Shown: in pieces, positions 33,687 to 43,004 of the stretch | How the letters are laid out: each line of letters starts with the position of its first letter | Numbering within the stretch: the first letter of the stretch is position 1 | DNA from: an uncultured Eubacterium sp. | GTDB lineage: Bacteria > Bacillota > Clostridia > Lachnospirales > Lachnospiraceae | Reading direction: 5' to 3' | Length of the DNA stretch: 64,000 nucleotides | NCBI GenBank assembly: GCA_910586445.1 | Contig: CAJUHV010000004.1 | Location: 16,201-80,200, forward strand | The notes under the pieces: model-generated | Database searches by the model: none | Told to the model about the DNA's origin: nothing | What the model saw: the letters and a program-made list of their open reading frames with translations, nothing else | Made by a program: the position numbers and the translations under genes

Positions 33687-34573
33687 GTCTCCCGTATGCC
33701 CTCTTCAAAAGAGATCTCCGGCCAAAACCCCGTATCCTGTTTTAACTGCGTAAGATCCGCACATAGGTGCATCACCTGCATCTGTCCATAAGCAATATCG
33801 CCCCATCCTATTTCTGCCTCCGGGTTAATGCAGTCACGGATTTTTGCAATATATTCTGCAAGCGGCGCGCACCTGCCGCTGCCAAGGCAGTAGGTCTTTC
33901 CCGGTATGCCCTTTTCACCCAGCAGGCTGAATGCCCGGGCTGCATCTTTAGCGTACAGGTAATCCCAGATCTGTTCTCCTTTTGTGCAGGAAGGCCTTTG
34001 GCCTTTCAGAAGGCTTCGGATCATTGACATAACCATAGAAGCCTCCCCGTCATACGGCCCGTAAACGCTGAATATGCGTACCCAGATATGTTCGATTCCA
34101 AGCTGCCTGCACTTGAGCCTGCTCATCTGCCCGGCACACAGCTTGGCCATGCCATAGCCGTTTTCTGGAAATACTGCCGTAAATGCATCGATTTTTCCCT
34201 CATGCCTGCCGTACTCCGCCTGAGATCCTGCGCCGATAAAACGCCTGCATCCCAATGCTCCTGCTGCCTGTACAGCGTCAAGCGTATATTGGATATTTTT
34301 CATCTGCAGGCCGGTGTCATTTCTTGCACTGCCAAATGTGCCATCCCATGCAAAATGATAGAACAAGTCATATGTTTCGCCTAATCTGTCCGGCAGCGTA
34401 TGTAATTCATCAAGACTGCATTCGATTATATTGACCTGATCAGACACAGGTATATGTGAAATGCGTTTAGATCCTCTGCGGCAGACCGCTGTTACATAAA
34501 TTCCCTGTGACTGCAGATTCTGTATCAGTGCTGTGCCGATTGCGCCTGTTGGGCCTGTGATTATTGCACGCAT
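33659..34573 (-). CDS. NAD-dependent epimerase/dehydratase (SDR), nucleotide-sugar reductase-like
   Basis: 304 residues of an extended SDR: Rossmann motif GPTGAIGTALI near the N-terminus, catalytic YGMAK (YxxxK) around residues 141-145, and RIFSVYGPYDGEASMV further on. It overlaps the stop of the ThDP gene by three bases. By position and fold it could act like YerF or a CDP-abequose-type reductase, reducing or epimerising a keto group on the CDP-sugar after the ThDP step. It is not a good match to CDP-glucose 4,6-dehydratase. Last gene of the glycan operon. Confidence 0.82.
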   Translation of the reverse strand: MRAIITGPTGAIGTALIQNLQSQGIYVTAVCRRGSKRISHIPVSDQVNIIECSLDELHTLPDRLGETYDLFYHFAWDGTFGSARNDTGLQMKNIQYTLDAVQAAGALGCRRFIGAGSQAEYGRHEGKIDAFTAVFPENGYGMAKLCAGQMSRLKCRQLGIEHIWVRIFSVYGPYDGEASMVMSMIRSLLKGQRPSCTKGEQIWDYLYAKDAARAFSLLGEKGIPGKTYCLGSGRCAPLAEYIAKIRDCINPEAEIGWGDIAYGQMQVMHLCADLTQLKQDTGFWPEISFEEGIRETAGWVQELF

Positions 34574-34574
34574 A

Positions 34575-36377
34575 TCACACCATCTCATATAACGGAATGA
34601 GCATATTTTCCCTCATCTCGTCCTCGCTGAGCGGCGGATTCATATATTCTAACGGCAGCGATTCCATCTGCCCGTCTTTCCGCTTATATGATACCTGCTT
34701 TGGCAGTGCAGTCAGCCCTATCGGCGTGATGACTTCTACAATGACCGGGCCGGGCTCCTTCAACGCTTCTTGTACTTTCTTATCCAACTGTGTATTATTG
34801 TGTATGACGTATGATTTTAAGCCGTATGCTTCTGCGATCTGTGAAATCTTTGGCAGTGTGAGTCCAGAAGTTTCGTCACATGCTACGAGATGTCCGTCAA
34901 AAATATTTGTCTGTGTTGCCTTAATCGCCCCGTATCCCTGATTACAGAGCACAAATATTTTGACAGGCAGCTGCAGCCTTGCGATCGTCTGCAGCTCCTG
35001 GATATTCATAACAAAACCTCCGTCTCCATTGACCCCGACTGTACGTTTTCTGCCCGAGGCAAGGCACGCCCCGACTGCTGATGGAAGTCCATACCCCATA
35101 GAAGCAAGCCCTTTGGTGCTAAATACACGCTGCCCTTTCTTGACACGGAATGTCTGCATAGCAATTTCCAGGCAGCTGCCGGAGCTTCCAGATACATAGA
35201 TATCTCCGCTGTCCATATATTTGGATATCGTATCCAACAGGCAGTATGTGTTCACCTTTTCTTTCTGCTGCCAGTAATCCGGCTGGATCACCGGGTATTT
35301 CTTTTTCAAACGACTTCCATAAGCAAACCATTCCTTTCGATCTTTCGGCATGATTTCATTTTTATGAGAAAGCAGGCACTGCAGAAATTCTTTTGCATCC
35401 GCCTGCACTGCAATGTCAGGGCGCACATTGCTTTTATGCAGTTCTGCACCATCTATGTCTACCATAATCTTTTCGGCCCCTCTTGCAAACCCATCAAAAT
35501 TAAATCCGGTCTGGAGCAGGTTAAGCCTCGCACCAATACTCAAAAATAAGTCGGAATTCTGCTGCATAAAATTTGCATAACGGTGTCCCAGCCCTCCCGG
35601 CCGTCCAAAATACATCGGATGATCTTCGTCTATAAGGTCTATGCCGTTCCATGTCGTCAGCACTGGGATCTGCAGCAGTTCAACCGCCTGTTCAAGCTCA
35701 TGCAGTCCGTCAGCCAGCCGTATGCCGCCGCCCGCAAGCAGTACTGGACGCTCAGACTGATTGATCATACGTATTACACGCATCACCTGACGTTCCAGAT
35801 ACACCTGACTTAAAGCATGCGCTGTGGGTGTATATCCGATCAATTTTGTCTCATCAATTTCTGATGCCTGTACGTCCAGCGGAATATCCAGCCACACCGG
35901 CCCCTTTCTGCCGGATACTGCTTCATATAACGCCCGCTCCATATGATAGCGGATCATCTGCGGATCATCCACAAGCGCCGCATATTTTGTGATCGAACTG
36001 ACAACAGAAATAATGTCAAGCTCCTGCATGCCCTGCTGGCGTACACCCTGACCATTGATCATGTCTGCCCTTTTCACCTGCCCGGATACAGCAAAAACCG
36101 GGATTGATTCTATAAATGCACCTGCTATTCCTGTTAACGCATTTGTCCCGCCCGGCCCCGTCGTCACCATCAAAAGGCCGATCTGGTTATTGATTCTGGC
36201 ATATGCTTCAGCTGCAATGGCACATGCCTGCTCATGCTGACAGCATACATATTGGATTTTGCTGCTCTTTCCCAGCGAATCATTTAAATGCATAGCTCCG
36301 CCGCCCGGCAGCATAAACATGTGCCTTGTACCTGTTTCCTCTAATTTTTTTATTACATAATCCGATACTTTCATCAT
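34575..36377 (-). CDS. ThDP-dependent enzyme, acetolactate-synthase-like (YerE-type candidate)
   Basis: 600 residues in the three-domain ThDP layout: PYR domain with the catalytic glutamate in CQHEQACAIAAEAYAR (near residue 50), central FAD-like/transhydrogenase domain, and PP domain with the ThDP motif GDGGFVMNIQELQTIAR...CNQGYG. Ordinary acetolactate synthase is ilvB; here the gene is inside a sugar operon with RfbF and RfbH, not with ilv genes. In the yersiniose pathway YerE uses pyruvate and ThDP to add a two-carbon branch to CDP-3,6-dideoxy-4-keto-hexose. A similar step is my inference for this gene. Confidence 0.82.
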   Translation of the reverse strand: MMKVSDYVIKKLEETGTRHMFMLPGGGAMHLNDSLGKSSKIQYVCCQHEQACAIAAEAYARINNQIGLLMVTTGPGGTNALTGIAGAFIESIPVFAVSGQVKRADMINGQGVRQQGMQELDIISVVSSITKYAALVDDPQMIRYHMERALYEAVSGRKGPVWLDIPLDVQASEIDETKLIGYTPTAHALSQVYLERQVMRVIRMINQSERPVLLAGGGIRLADGLHELEQAVELLQIPVLTTWNGIDLIDEDHPMYFGRPGGLGHRYANFMQQNSDLFLSIGARLNLLQTGFNFDGFARGAEKIMVDIDGAELHKSNVRPDIAVQADAKEFLQCLLSHKNEIMPKDRKEWFAYGSRLKKKYPVIQPDYWQQKEKVNTYCLLDTISKYMDSGDIYVSGSSGSCLEIAMQTFRVKKGQRVFSTKGLASMGYGLPSAVGACLASGRKRTVGVNGDGGFVMNIQELQTIARLQLPVKIFVLCNQGYGAIKATQTNIFDGHLVACDETSGLTLPKISQIAEAYGLKSYVIHNNTQLDKKVQEALKEPGPVIVEVITPIGLTALPKQVSYKRKDGQMESLPLEYMNPPLSEDEMRENMLIPLYEMV

Positions 36378-36398
36378 TTTTATATCCCCGCCCTTTAT

Positions 36399-38015
36399 TC
36401 ACATCGTATCATACCGGCTCTTAGTTAAAAACGAAATATGCATCTCCCCCTGAGCAGCCTGCCGGAAATCTAAAAAGATGTCCCTGATTTCTTCATTTAA
36501 GGCCTCCCACTTTTTGCCCGGATTTATACGCGGCAGCGACTCATCCGCATAGCTTTCCGAATGGGCATCTGCAAAGCCGTCAAATCCTGCCAGAGCCACT
36601 TCCTTTACCTTCAGCCTGTTTAGCAGTCTCAGGCACATAATTCCGGCATTATCAAAATGCTCCCATCCACGCTTGATCAGCTGATGATAATTTACCAGTA
36701 TCTCATCTTCCTGCGGTTTCGTTGTAATATTTGAAGGTATTATTTTCGGACACAAGCTGTACTTTTGCGGATATGCTTCTTTTGCATAGCTGTATCTGAC
36801 ACAGCTGCTGAAAAACAAATAATCATAGTCATATTCCTCGCAGACAGCATTGACGCCGATGACTGCCGGATGAAATTTTTTGATAAAATCATGGATCTGA
36901 TCTTTCTGGTTAAGAATCGATCTGCCCGGCATCAGCAGCAGAAGCGGACGGCCTGCCAGCTTCATGCTGAGTATTTTTAAGCTGTCTTCATCATAGACAT
37001 ACTGATCCCGATACTCCAGATATTTTTCCTCTAATAAATCATAATCGTATTTTTTCCGGTCAGCTTCTGGCAGAGACTCGATAATGTTGCGCATGTCCTT
37101 TGCATCTGCACGGTGGCTGTCCTGTAAATATGCAATATTATTGACATGCGCACAATACATACCCGCAATCAGATACGGCGTGGAATATCCCCATTCATAG
37201 TGCTCTTTAAAATATCCCATATATGTATCAATTGCATCCAAAATAATGTCCAAGTCATAATTGCCCATGCACCTGCGGTTTAAAAAAGAAGACACCAGCT
37301 CTGTCGGCGCGTTGCCTGCACCCCGCCCCATCCCACACAGGCTAGCGTCTACAATGATCTCGCGCTCGCTTTCCCGGAACAATTTTACAAACTGCATGGA
37401 AAGCGAAAAAGAAAGCTGTTGGTTATTATGCGAATGAAAGCCCAGCTTTATATCCGAATCCATATGCCTATCTAAAACAGCTGCGATACGCTTTAGGTCT
37501 TCTTCATACATGGCACCAAATGTATCTACAATAGACAGGCTGACTGGATGTACACTGGAAACCTCATAAGCCAGCTCCATTAATTCCTGCTCTGTATATC
37601 CCAGAGTATCCGCTGCCTGAAAATATACCTGATACCCTTTTTCTTTGATGATCCGGCCAACCGCTATGCCCTCACGGAACTTTCCACGCGGAAACACAAC
37701 GCGCACGGCTTCAATTGACCTGCCGTCATACTCCGGCATAGAAACAGCATCATACCGATCCCAGTCGATCATGACCGCGTAAGTACAGTGTTTTTCTCCG
37801 GCCGGAAGGTATGGCATGACATCCGACGGCTCATGATAAAAAGTCGTCCCTTCTATGTATGCGCTGTCCTTTAACCACCCCAGCTCAATGATATCTACAT
37901 TTGCCTCCCGCATTCTGCTTATAATCCCCCTGATCGATGCCTCTCCAAAATGAGAATCCACGATATATGCCCCATCCCTCAGGGTACAGTCCAGAAGCTG
38001 TATTTTTTTCTTCAT
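36399..38015 (-). CDS. DRE-TIM aldolase domain fused to a C-terminal unknown domain
   Basis: 538 residues. The N-terminal half has the DRE-TIM/HMGL-like signatures LLDCTLRDGAY (near residue 7), the metal-binding GFHSHNN (about 190) and DASLCGMGRGAGN (about 220), as in 4-hydroxy-2-oxovalerate aldolase. The C-terminal half (about 330-538) is separate, with VIGVNAVCEEYDYDYLFFSS and VKEVALAGFDGFADAHS, resembling sugar-related Rossmann or MAF-type domains but not clearly any. Next to a ThDP enzyme it could supply or remove an unusual 2-keto acid for sugar branching. Substrate is unknown. Confidence 0.8.
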   Translation of the reverse strand: MKKKIQLLDCTLRDGAYIVDSHFGEASIRGIISRMREANVDIIELGWLKDSAYIEGTTFYHEPSDVMPYLPAGEKHCTYAVMIDWDRYDAVSMPEYDGRSIEAVRVVFPRGKFREGIAVGRIIKEKGYQVYFQAADTLGYTEQELMELAYEVSSVHPVSLSIVDTFGAMYEEDLKRIAAVLDRHMDSDIKLGFHSHNNQQLSFSLSMQFVKLFRESEREIIVDASLCGMGRGAGNAPTELVSSFLNRRCMGNYDLDIILDAIDTYMGYFKEHYEWGYSTPYLIAGMYCAHVNNIAYLQDSHRADAKDMRNIIESLPEADRKKYDYDLLEEKYLEYRDQYVYDEDSLKILSMKLAGRPLLLLMPGRSILNQKDQIHDFIKKFHPAVIGVNAVCEEYDYDYLFFSSCVRYSYAKEAYPQKYSLCPKIIPSNITTKPQEDEILVNYHQLIKRGWEHFDNAGIMCLRLLNRLKVKEVALAGFDGFADAHSESYADESLPRINPGKKWEALNEEIRDIFLDFRQAAQGEMHISFLTKSRYDTM

Positions 38016-38066
38016 AATATGATCATTGCTCCTTTTAGATCTAAATGAAAATTCGTCATAATTATT

Positions 38067-39152
38067 TTAATACGCATATAAAATCGTATCCGTATAAAGA
38101 TCCCCATAATGCACAATTTCCATCTTATAGTCACTATTCAATTCCTTTATCGCAGCTGGAATTTTATACAAATCCGAGCTCTGGTGATAAATGCATATTG
38201 CCAAAAGCGGCCTGCACCTTCGAATGCAGCCTGCAGCACCCTCGATCATATCCATTTCGCAGCCCTCGATATCTGCTTTGATAAAGCCGATATTTTTGTC
38301 CTTCAAAACAGAATCCAGCGCATAAACAGGCACTGTTTCTCCCTCGCCATCTTCCCTTACTTTTACCGCCTCTTGGTCTATATTCCCGAAAAGACGCATG
38401 CTGCCGTCCTGCTTTCCTGCTGCACCTTTTAAAAGATGTATCCTGCTCTGCGCAAGGTTCCATTTCTGTGTGAGCACCCCGATTCTTTTCTGCATTGCCT
38501 CCCAATTCCTTTGATCCGGCTCAAACGCATATATTTCTTTGAAAACAGCTTTTTTTACATCCACATACTGTTCAACAGTATCGCCCTCAAAAGCTCCGCA
38601 GTCTACAAATATTTCCTCTGCATTGCCAGTCCCAAATTGTTCCATTCCAAAATATGCCATATCCTTTCGATTGATTTTAGAAACTTCTTCTCCTTTTATT
38701 CTGGAAACAATGACAGACGCGAAATATTCTTTAGACTCATCTGTTTCCAACAGCTGATATACTGTCATCAATTCTTTACGGTGCCTGCCCCAGACCACTT
38801 CATCCAGCATATGGTATGTGACAATGCCCATTTCCATTAGCTGCATTTTAACTGCCCGGCATACCTTGGGCTGCACAGAACAAATAAAAACCAACGGATT
38901 TTCACAGTGCTTTTTTATATCATCAGGAGCAATAATTTCAATATCCCACAGCCTGCTCCCCTGCTTCGCCGGATCACTGTCTACAAAAAAATCTGGACAT
39001 AATCCTTCTTCAAAAATCACACCTTTATTCAGCTCGGCTGTATTTCCTGCTCCCCATATTAAAATCTCATGCCCTGCTAAAGAGATTGTTTCTGCTTTCC
39101 GCAGATACTGCTCGAATTTCATATCCCCCGAACTTTTTTGATTCTTTCTCAT
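38067..39152 (-). CDS. FkbM family methyltransferase
   Basis: 361 residues. An N-terminal Rossmann-like part (HEILIWGAGNTAELNKGV) precedes the FkbM methyltransferase domain with FVDCGAFEGDTVEQ (SAM-binding motif I), YAFEPD and IKADIEGCEMDMIEGA. FkbM enzymes methylate hydroxyls of sugars and macrolides; here probably a glycan residue. AGGAAA lies about 10 bases before the ATG; in a region with gaps of 50 to 145 bases to its neighbours. Confidence 0.88.
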   Translation of the reverse strand: MRKNQKSSGDMKFEQYLRKAETISLAGHEILIWGAGNTAELNKGVIFEEGLCPDFFVDSDPAKQGSRLWDIEIIAPDDIKKHCENPLVFICSVQPKVCRAVKMQLMEMGIVTYHMLDEVVWGRHRKELMTVYQLLETDESKEYFASVIVSRIKGEEVSKINRKDMAYFGMEQFGTGNAEEIFVDCGAFEGDTVEQYVDVKKAVFKEIYAFEPDQRNWEAMQKRIGVLTQKWNLAQSRIHLLKGAAGKQDGSMRLFGNIDQEAVKVREDGEGETVPVYALDSVLKDKNIGFIKADIEGCEMDMIEGAAGCIRRCRPLLAICIYHQSSDLYKIPAAIKELNSDYKMEIVHYGDLYTDTILYAY

Positions 39153-39296
39153 TCTGCTCTGTTTCCTTTTGAATTGTTATGTATTGTTTTTCTTTTAAAT
39201 TTTGACCGCACATAACAAACACCCTTTTCCTTTCTGTATCTGCTGCCTTCCGGCTGTTCTTTTTTCAGTTTTTTATTGGGTCGAAATCTGACTGTC

Positions 39297-40634
39297 CTAT
39301 TTTTTCAACAAACTATTTCTGACAGCCTCTGCCACAATATCTAACATTTCATCCGTCATCCCTGGATATACCCCGAGCCAGAAAGTATCCTCCATAATCC
39401 GGTCTGTATTGCGCAGCCCGCCCGCTATACGGTATCCGTTTCCTTCCATGCGCATATGGTCAAAACACGGATGCTTTGTAAGATTGCCCGCAAACAGCAT
39501 TCTTGTCTGAATACCGCGGCTCTCGATCTCGCGGACAATGCTGCCCCGGTCTATGCCTTCCCTGCACGTAATCGGAAAACCAAACCAGCTCGGATCTGCA
39601 TTTATGCCTGCCTCTGGCAGAATCAGTTTCTCTTTTAAATCCTTTAACCCATCATAAAGCCTTGCAAAATTCTGCTTTCTGCGCTCTGTAAATGCCGGCA
39701 GCTTTTCCAGCTGTGCGCAGCCGACCGCAGCCTGCAGGTCAGTTGCTTTCAGATTGTATCCGAAATGCGAATACACGTATTTATGGTCATATCCATTCGG
39801 CAGCTCGCCATACTGCCCCTCAAAGCGCCTGCCGCACAGATTGTCCCGTCCAGACGGGCATACACAGTCCCTGCCCCAATCCCGCATAGACCGCAGGATT
39901 TTGTGCAGCAGCGGATGATCCGTATAGACCGCACCGCCCTCTCCCATCGTCATATGATGCGGAGGATAAAAGCTGGATGTACCAATATCCCCTATAGTTC
40001 CGGTCAGCCGCCATTCTCCATTTAGACAATAACGGGAACCGAGCGCATCACAGTTATCCTCGATCAGCCAAAGCCCGTATTTTTCGCAGAATTTCTTTAC
40101 ACGCCCTAAATCAAACGGATTTCCCAGCGTATGCGCCAGCATGACTGCCTTTGTTTTTTCTGAAACCGCCTCCTCCAGCAGATCTACATCAATGTTATAC
40201 TGTGGTATCGCCACATCCACAAATACCGGAACTGCTCCGTACTGTATAATCGGCGCTGCGGTTGTGGGAAATCCTGCTGCCACGGTAATTACCTCATCTG
40301 CACGCGCAATGCGCCGATCTCCAAGCAGCGGGGATGTCAGCGCCATAAAAGCCAGCAGATTTGCAGAAGAACCAGAATTTACCAAAGAACAGTACCGGAT
40401 TCCCAGATAATCTGCCAGACCCTGTTCAAATGCCTCTGTATACCGCCCTGACGTCAGCCAGAATTCTAAAGAACTGTCCACAAGATTTACCATCTCACTG
40501 CTGTCATAGACCCGCGCGGCATATGGTATACGGTCATTTTTGTTCCAGTGCTTCTGGTGGTATTTTTCGCAGTAGGCTGCCGTCATCTGCAGTATATGCT
40601 CCCTAGCCTCCTGTTCGCTCATATGTTCAAACAT
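39297..40634 (-). CDS. rfbH: CDP-4-keto-6-deoxyglucose 3-dehydrase RfbH/DdhC
   Basis: 445 residues of the DegT/DnrJ fold. The PMP-binding lysine of aminotransferases is replaced by histidine (YPPHHMTMGEGGAV), and a CVCPSGRDNLCG segment supplies the cysteines of the [2Fe-2S] cluster; both define the RfbH/E1 dehydrase. It removes the 3-hydroxyl of CDP-4-keto-6-deoxy-D-glucose, giving 3,6-dideoxy sugars with a reductase. The start at 40634 has GGAGG 6 bases upstream. Upstream in the operon are a GtrB-like GT and RfbF; CDP-glucose 4,6-dehydratase (RfbG) is missing here. Confidence 0.94.
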   Translation of the reverse strand: MFEHMSEQEAREHILQMTAAYCEKYHQKHWNKNDRIPYAARVYDSSEMVNLVDSSLEFWLTSGRYTEAFEQGLADYLGIRYCSLVNSGSSANLLAFMALTSPLLGDRRIARADEVITVAAGFPTTAAPIIQYGAVPVFVDVAIPQYNIDVDLLEEAVSEKTKAVMLAHTLGNPFDLGRVKKFCEKYGLWLIEDNCDALGSRYCLNGEWRLTGTIGDIGTSSFYPPHHMTMGEGGAVYTDHPLLHKILRSMRDWGRDCVCPSGRDNLCGRRFEGQYGELPNGYDHKYVYSHFGYNLKATDLQAAVGCAQLEKLPAFTERRKQNFARLYDGLKDLKEKLILPEAGINADPSWFGFPITCREGIDRGSIVREIESRGIQTRMLFAGNLTKHPCFDHMRMEGNGYRIAGGLRNTDRIMEDTFWLGVYPGMTDEMLDIVAEAVRNSLLKK

Positions 40635-40660
40635 AGGTATCCTCCGATCTGATTTTGTAA

Positions 40661-41668
40661 TCATTTTTTATGCGATATTATTGATTTATAGCCTGCATGT
40701 TCATTTTTGTCAGCTTCAGCTGCGTTTGTCCCCTTATTAAAATTCAGCCGCTCCTCCTCAATAACAAGCGGCCGCTTCATAATACGCTGGTTGATGCTCA
40801 GCACATACTCCCCGATCATTCCAATAAAAAACAGCTGCACTGCCCCAAGCATACACATCCCGATCAAAATAGGCGCTGTACCTGCCTGAAATATATCCCA
40901 ATATACCAGTTTTAAAATCAGATATGTAATGCCGATTAAAAAACTGATCCCGCCTGTCAGTATTCCTGCAAATGTACAGAGCCGCAGCCCGATTTTCGTA
41001 TAAGAAGTAATGCTGAGCATTGCTGCATCGTAGAGGCTGTAAAAATTGTTGCTGGATTTTCCTGCCCGCCTTTTCGGCTGCTCATATGCGATTTCCTTTC
41101 TGCGAAATCCCAGTTCTGCAACAATTCCCCGCATAAACGGCGTAGGGTCATCCAAGTTTCTAAGTACTTCCACAAAATCCTTGTCATATAAGCCGGAGCC
41201 GGTAAAATGCTCGATCTGCTCTACATCTGAAAACTTTCGGATAAACTTATAATAAAAGCTCCTGATCCCATACATAACGGGATTTTCCCTGCTGCTTGTC
41301 TTAATGCCGATCACAATCTTATATCCGTTTTCCCACTCCCTGATATACTGCGGAATCAGCTCGACAGGATCTTGAAAATCACATACCATGGCAATCGTAC
41401 AGTCGCCCGTCGTCTGCAGGATACCGTAATAGGGAGAATTAAACTGTCCAAAATTTTTGGCATTAAAAATCGCCTTGATATGCTGATTCTGGGCACACAG
41501 CCCTCGTAACAGCTTTCTTGTATGATCCTTGGAATCATTGTCTATAAATACCAGCTCGTAATCATAAGCAGCCAGCTCTGTTTCAAACAGGCTTACGACC
41601 GCTTCACTCATTGGAACCACGTTTTCTTCTTCGTTATAGCATGGAATCAGTATGCTGATTTTTTTCAT
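40661..41668 (-). CDS. GtrB/DPM-type GT2, polyprenyl-phosphate sugar synthase
   Basis: 335 residues with a GT-A head: ISILIPCYNEEENV, FIDNDSKDHT and VCDFQDPVEL, and two C-terminal transmembrane segments (about 230-255 and 265-290). Such enzymes load a sugar from a nucleotide donor onto undecaprenyl phosphate at the inner face, for use outside by GT-C enzymes. The ATG at 41668 has GGAG 9 bases upstream. It follows a polytopic GT-C-like gene with overlap, which fits. Confidence 0.88.
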   Translation of the reverse strand: MKKISILIPCYNEEENVVPMSEAVVSLFETELAAYDYELVFIDNDSKDHTRKLLRGLCAQNQHIKAIFNAKNFGQFNSPYYGILQTTGDCTIAMVCDFQDPVELIPQYIREWENGYKIVIGIKTSSRENPVMYGIRSFYYKFIRKFSDVEQIEHFTGSGLYDKDFVEVLRNLDDPTPFMRGIVAELGFRRKEIAYEQPKRRAGKSSNNFYSLYDAAMLSITSYTKIGLRLCTFAGILTGGISFLIGITYLILKLVYWDIFQAGTAPILIGMCMLGAVQLFFIGMIGEYVLSINQRIMKRPLVIEEERLNFNKGTNAAEADKNEHAGYKSIISHKK

Positions 41669-41681
41669 CTGTATATTCTCC

Positions 41682-42920
41682 TTACCCAAGTACCGCCCCT
41701 ATTTTTTTATCCTTCAAAAATATGTACATACGATAAATCCCCCTGCACATCATCAAAAGCATAAGAAGAATGATACCCAGATGATAATCAAACCACTGCC
41801 TGCCCGGCCACTGGATATGGTACATGCACAGCAGAATCGCAAACAAAACAAGCAAGTCTGAAATCCGGTGCTCCGCCTCATTTAAAAACAAAATCATAGC
41901 CGGGATCAGATATATAATGCAGTAGCTCCCCGAGCGGGACGGCAGAATCATCAGCACAATGCTGACACCCATAGCCTTCTCCCATTTAGAACCCCAAAAT
42001 CCCCCAAGAACTATCAGCAGGCAGACCACGTAGGTGACAATCCTGATAAACTGCCTCCTTGGATCTGATCCTTCCATCCCAAGTGCCAGAAAGCATGCAT
42101 ATAGGGGCGTACCCGTGGCATCAGTATATGCAGCACCAGAATCAGATATATTTTGAAACATCGTACGGATATTGCTCAGTCCGCCTTCAAAAAACAAAAA
42201 TGGAACCACCCCTAAAAACAGTGCATACACCGCAGCCCTGACAGCTTCTTTAATCTTCCTGTCATACAGCAGCAGTATGCCAAAAACAGCCGGGGTTAAT
42301 TTAAACGCAAATGCCGCCGCTAAAGCAAGAAGCGATGTTTCTCTTACAATTTTATTACCGTTGTCATAAAAAAATATAAAGTACATCAAAAAGAACTCTG
42401 ATACAAGCAGCAGATTGCCTCTTTCTATTGTAAATATAACAGGCATGGAGAGCACACAGGCTGCTGCACATCCAATTTTTACCAGACTGTTTCCATTTTT
42501 ATAAAACCTGATGCACTCATAAATCATCAAAAGCACTACAAACAAAAATATTAAAAAAATGATTAGAAAAAACGGCTCCTGATACATATGCAGAAAATAA
42601 TTTGCCTCCCAGTATTTGCTCATATCAACAAGCTTTGAAAAACAATATGTAATAATATATGGCAGTGCCGGATAGATCTTTTCGTATGTACCGGTGTACA
42701 TCGTATTATGATAGACATCCTTCTGCGAAGAATAGCCGACACAATTAATCATATCCGCAAAAAAATCTGCGCACCGCCCAAAAAACAGATCAAACTGGCT
42801 GCTATGAAATCCGTTCTTAAAAATGGCAGCAAGCCAGAGCAGCAAAGAAAATGCAATAACTGCTATAAACGCTGCCTCGTAAAAGGTATGGCTGCGCAGC
42901 ACCTTATTCATTTTTTCCAT
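41682..42920 (-). CDS. Polytopic membrane glycosyltransferase-like protein (DUF2029/GT87-like)
   Basis: 412 residues, about ten hydrophobic segments, with an acidic loop after the first segment (FGRCADFFADMINC) typical of GT-C folds using lipid-linked donors. AGGTGGAGG lies before the ATG. Its neighbour is the GtrB-like donor synthase, so it may transfer that sugar on the outside. GT87 is an impression from the pattern, not confirmed. Confidence 0.7.
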   Translation of the reverse strand: MEKMNKVLRSHTFYEAAFIAVIAFSLLLWLAAIFKNGFHSSQFDLFFGRCADFFADMINCVGYSSQKDVYHNTMYTGTYEKIYPALPYIITYCFSKLVDMSKYWEANYFLHMYQEPFFLIIFLIFLFVVLLMIYECIRFYKNGNSLVKIGCAAACVLSMPVIFTIERGNLLLVSEFFLMYFIFFYDNGNKIVRETSLLALAAAFAFKLTPAVFGILLLYDRKIKEAVRAAVYALFLGVVPFLFFEGGLSNIRTMFQNISDSGAAYTDATGTPLYACFLALGMEGSDPRRQFIRIVTYVVCLLIVLGGFWGSKWEKAMGVSIVLMILPSRSGSYCIIYLIPAMILFLNEAEHRISDLLVLFAILLCMYHIQWPGRQWFDYHLGIILLMLLMMCRGIYRMYIFLKDKKIGAVLG

Positions 42921-43004
42921 TTATTTCCTCCACCTAATAAATATTCAGCTTCCCATAAAAAGCATATTTTTCTATAAACATTTCTTTGAAAAAATTATGA
43001 GGCT

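Noticed and set aside
33659..34573. CDP-glucose 4,6-dehydratase (RfbG)
   Set aside because: It is shorter, and lacks the RfbG N-terminal pattern; the SDR looks like a reductase or epimerase.
34575..36377. Acetolactate synthase IlvB for branched-chain amino acids
   Set aside because: No ilv neighbours, and it is embedded in a nucleotide-sugar operon; a sugar-modifying ThDP enzyme is more likely.
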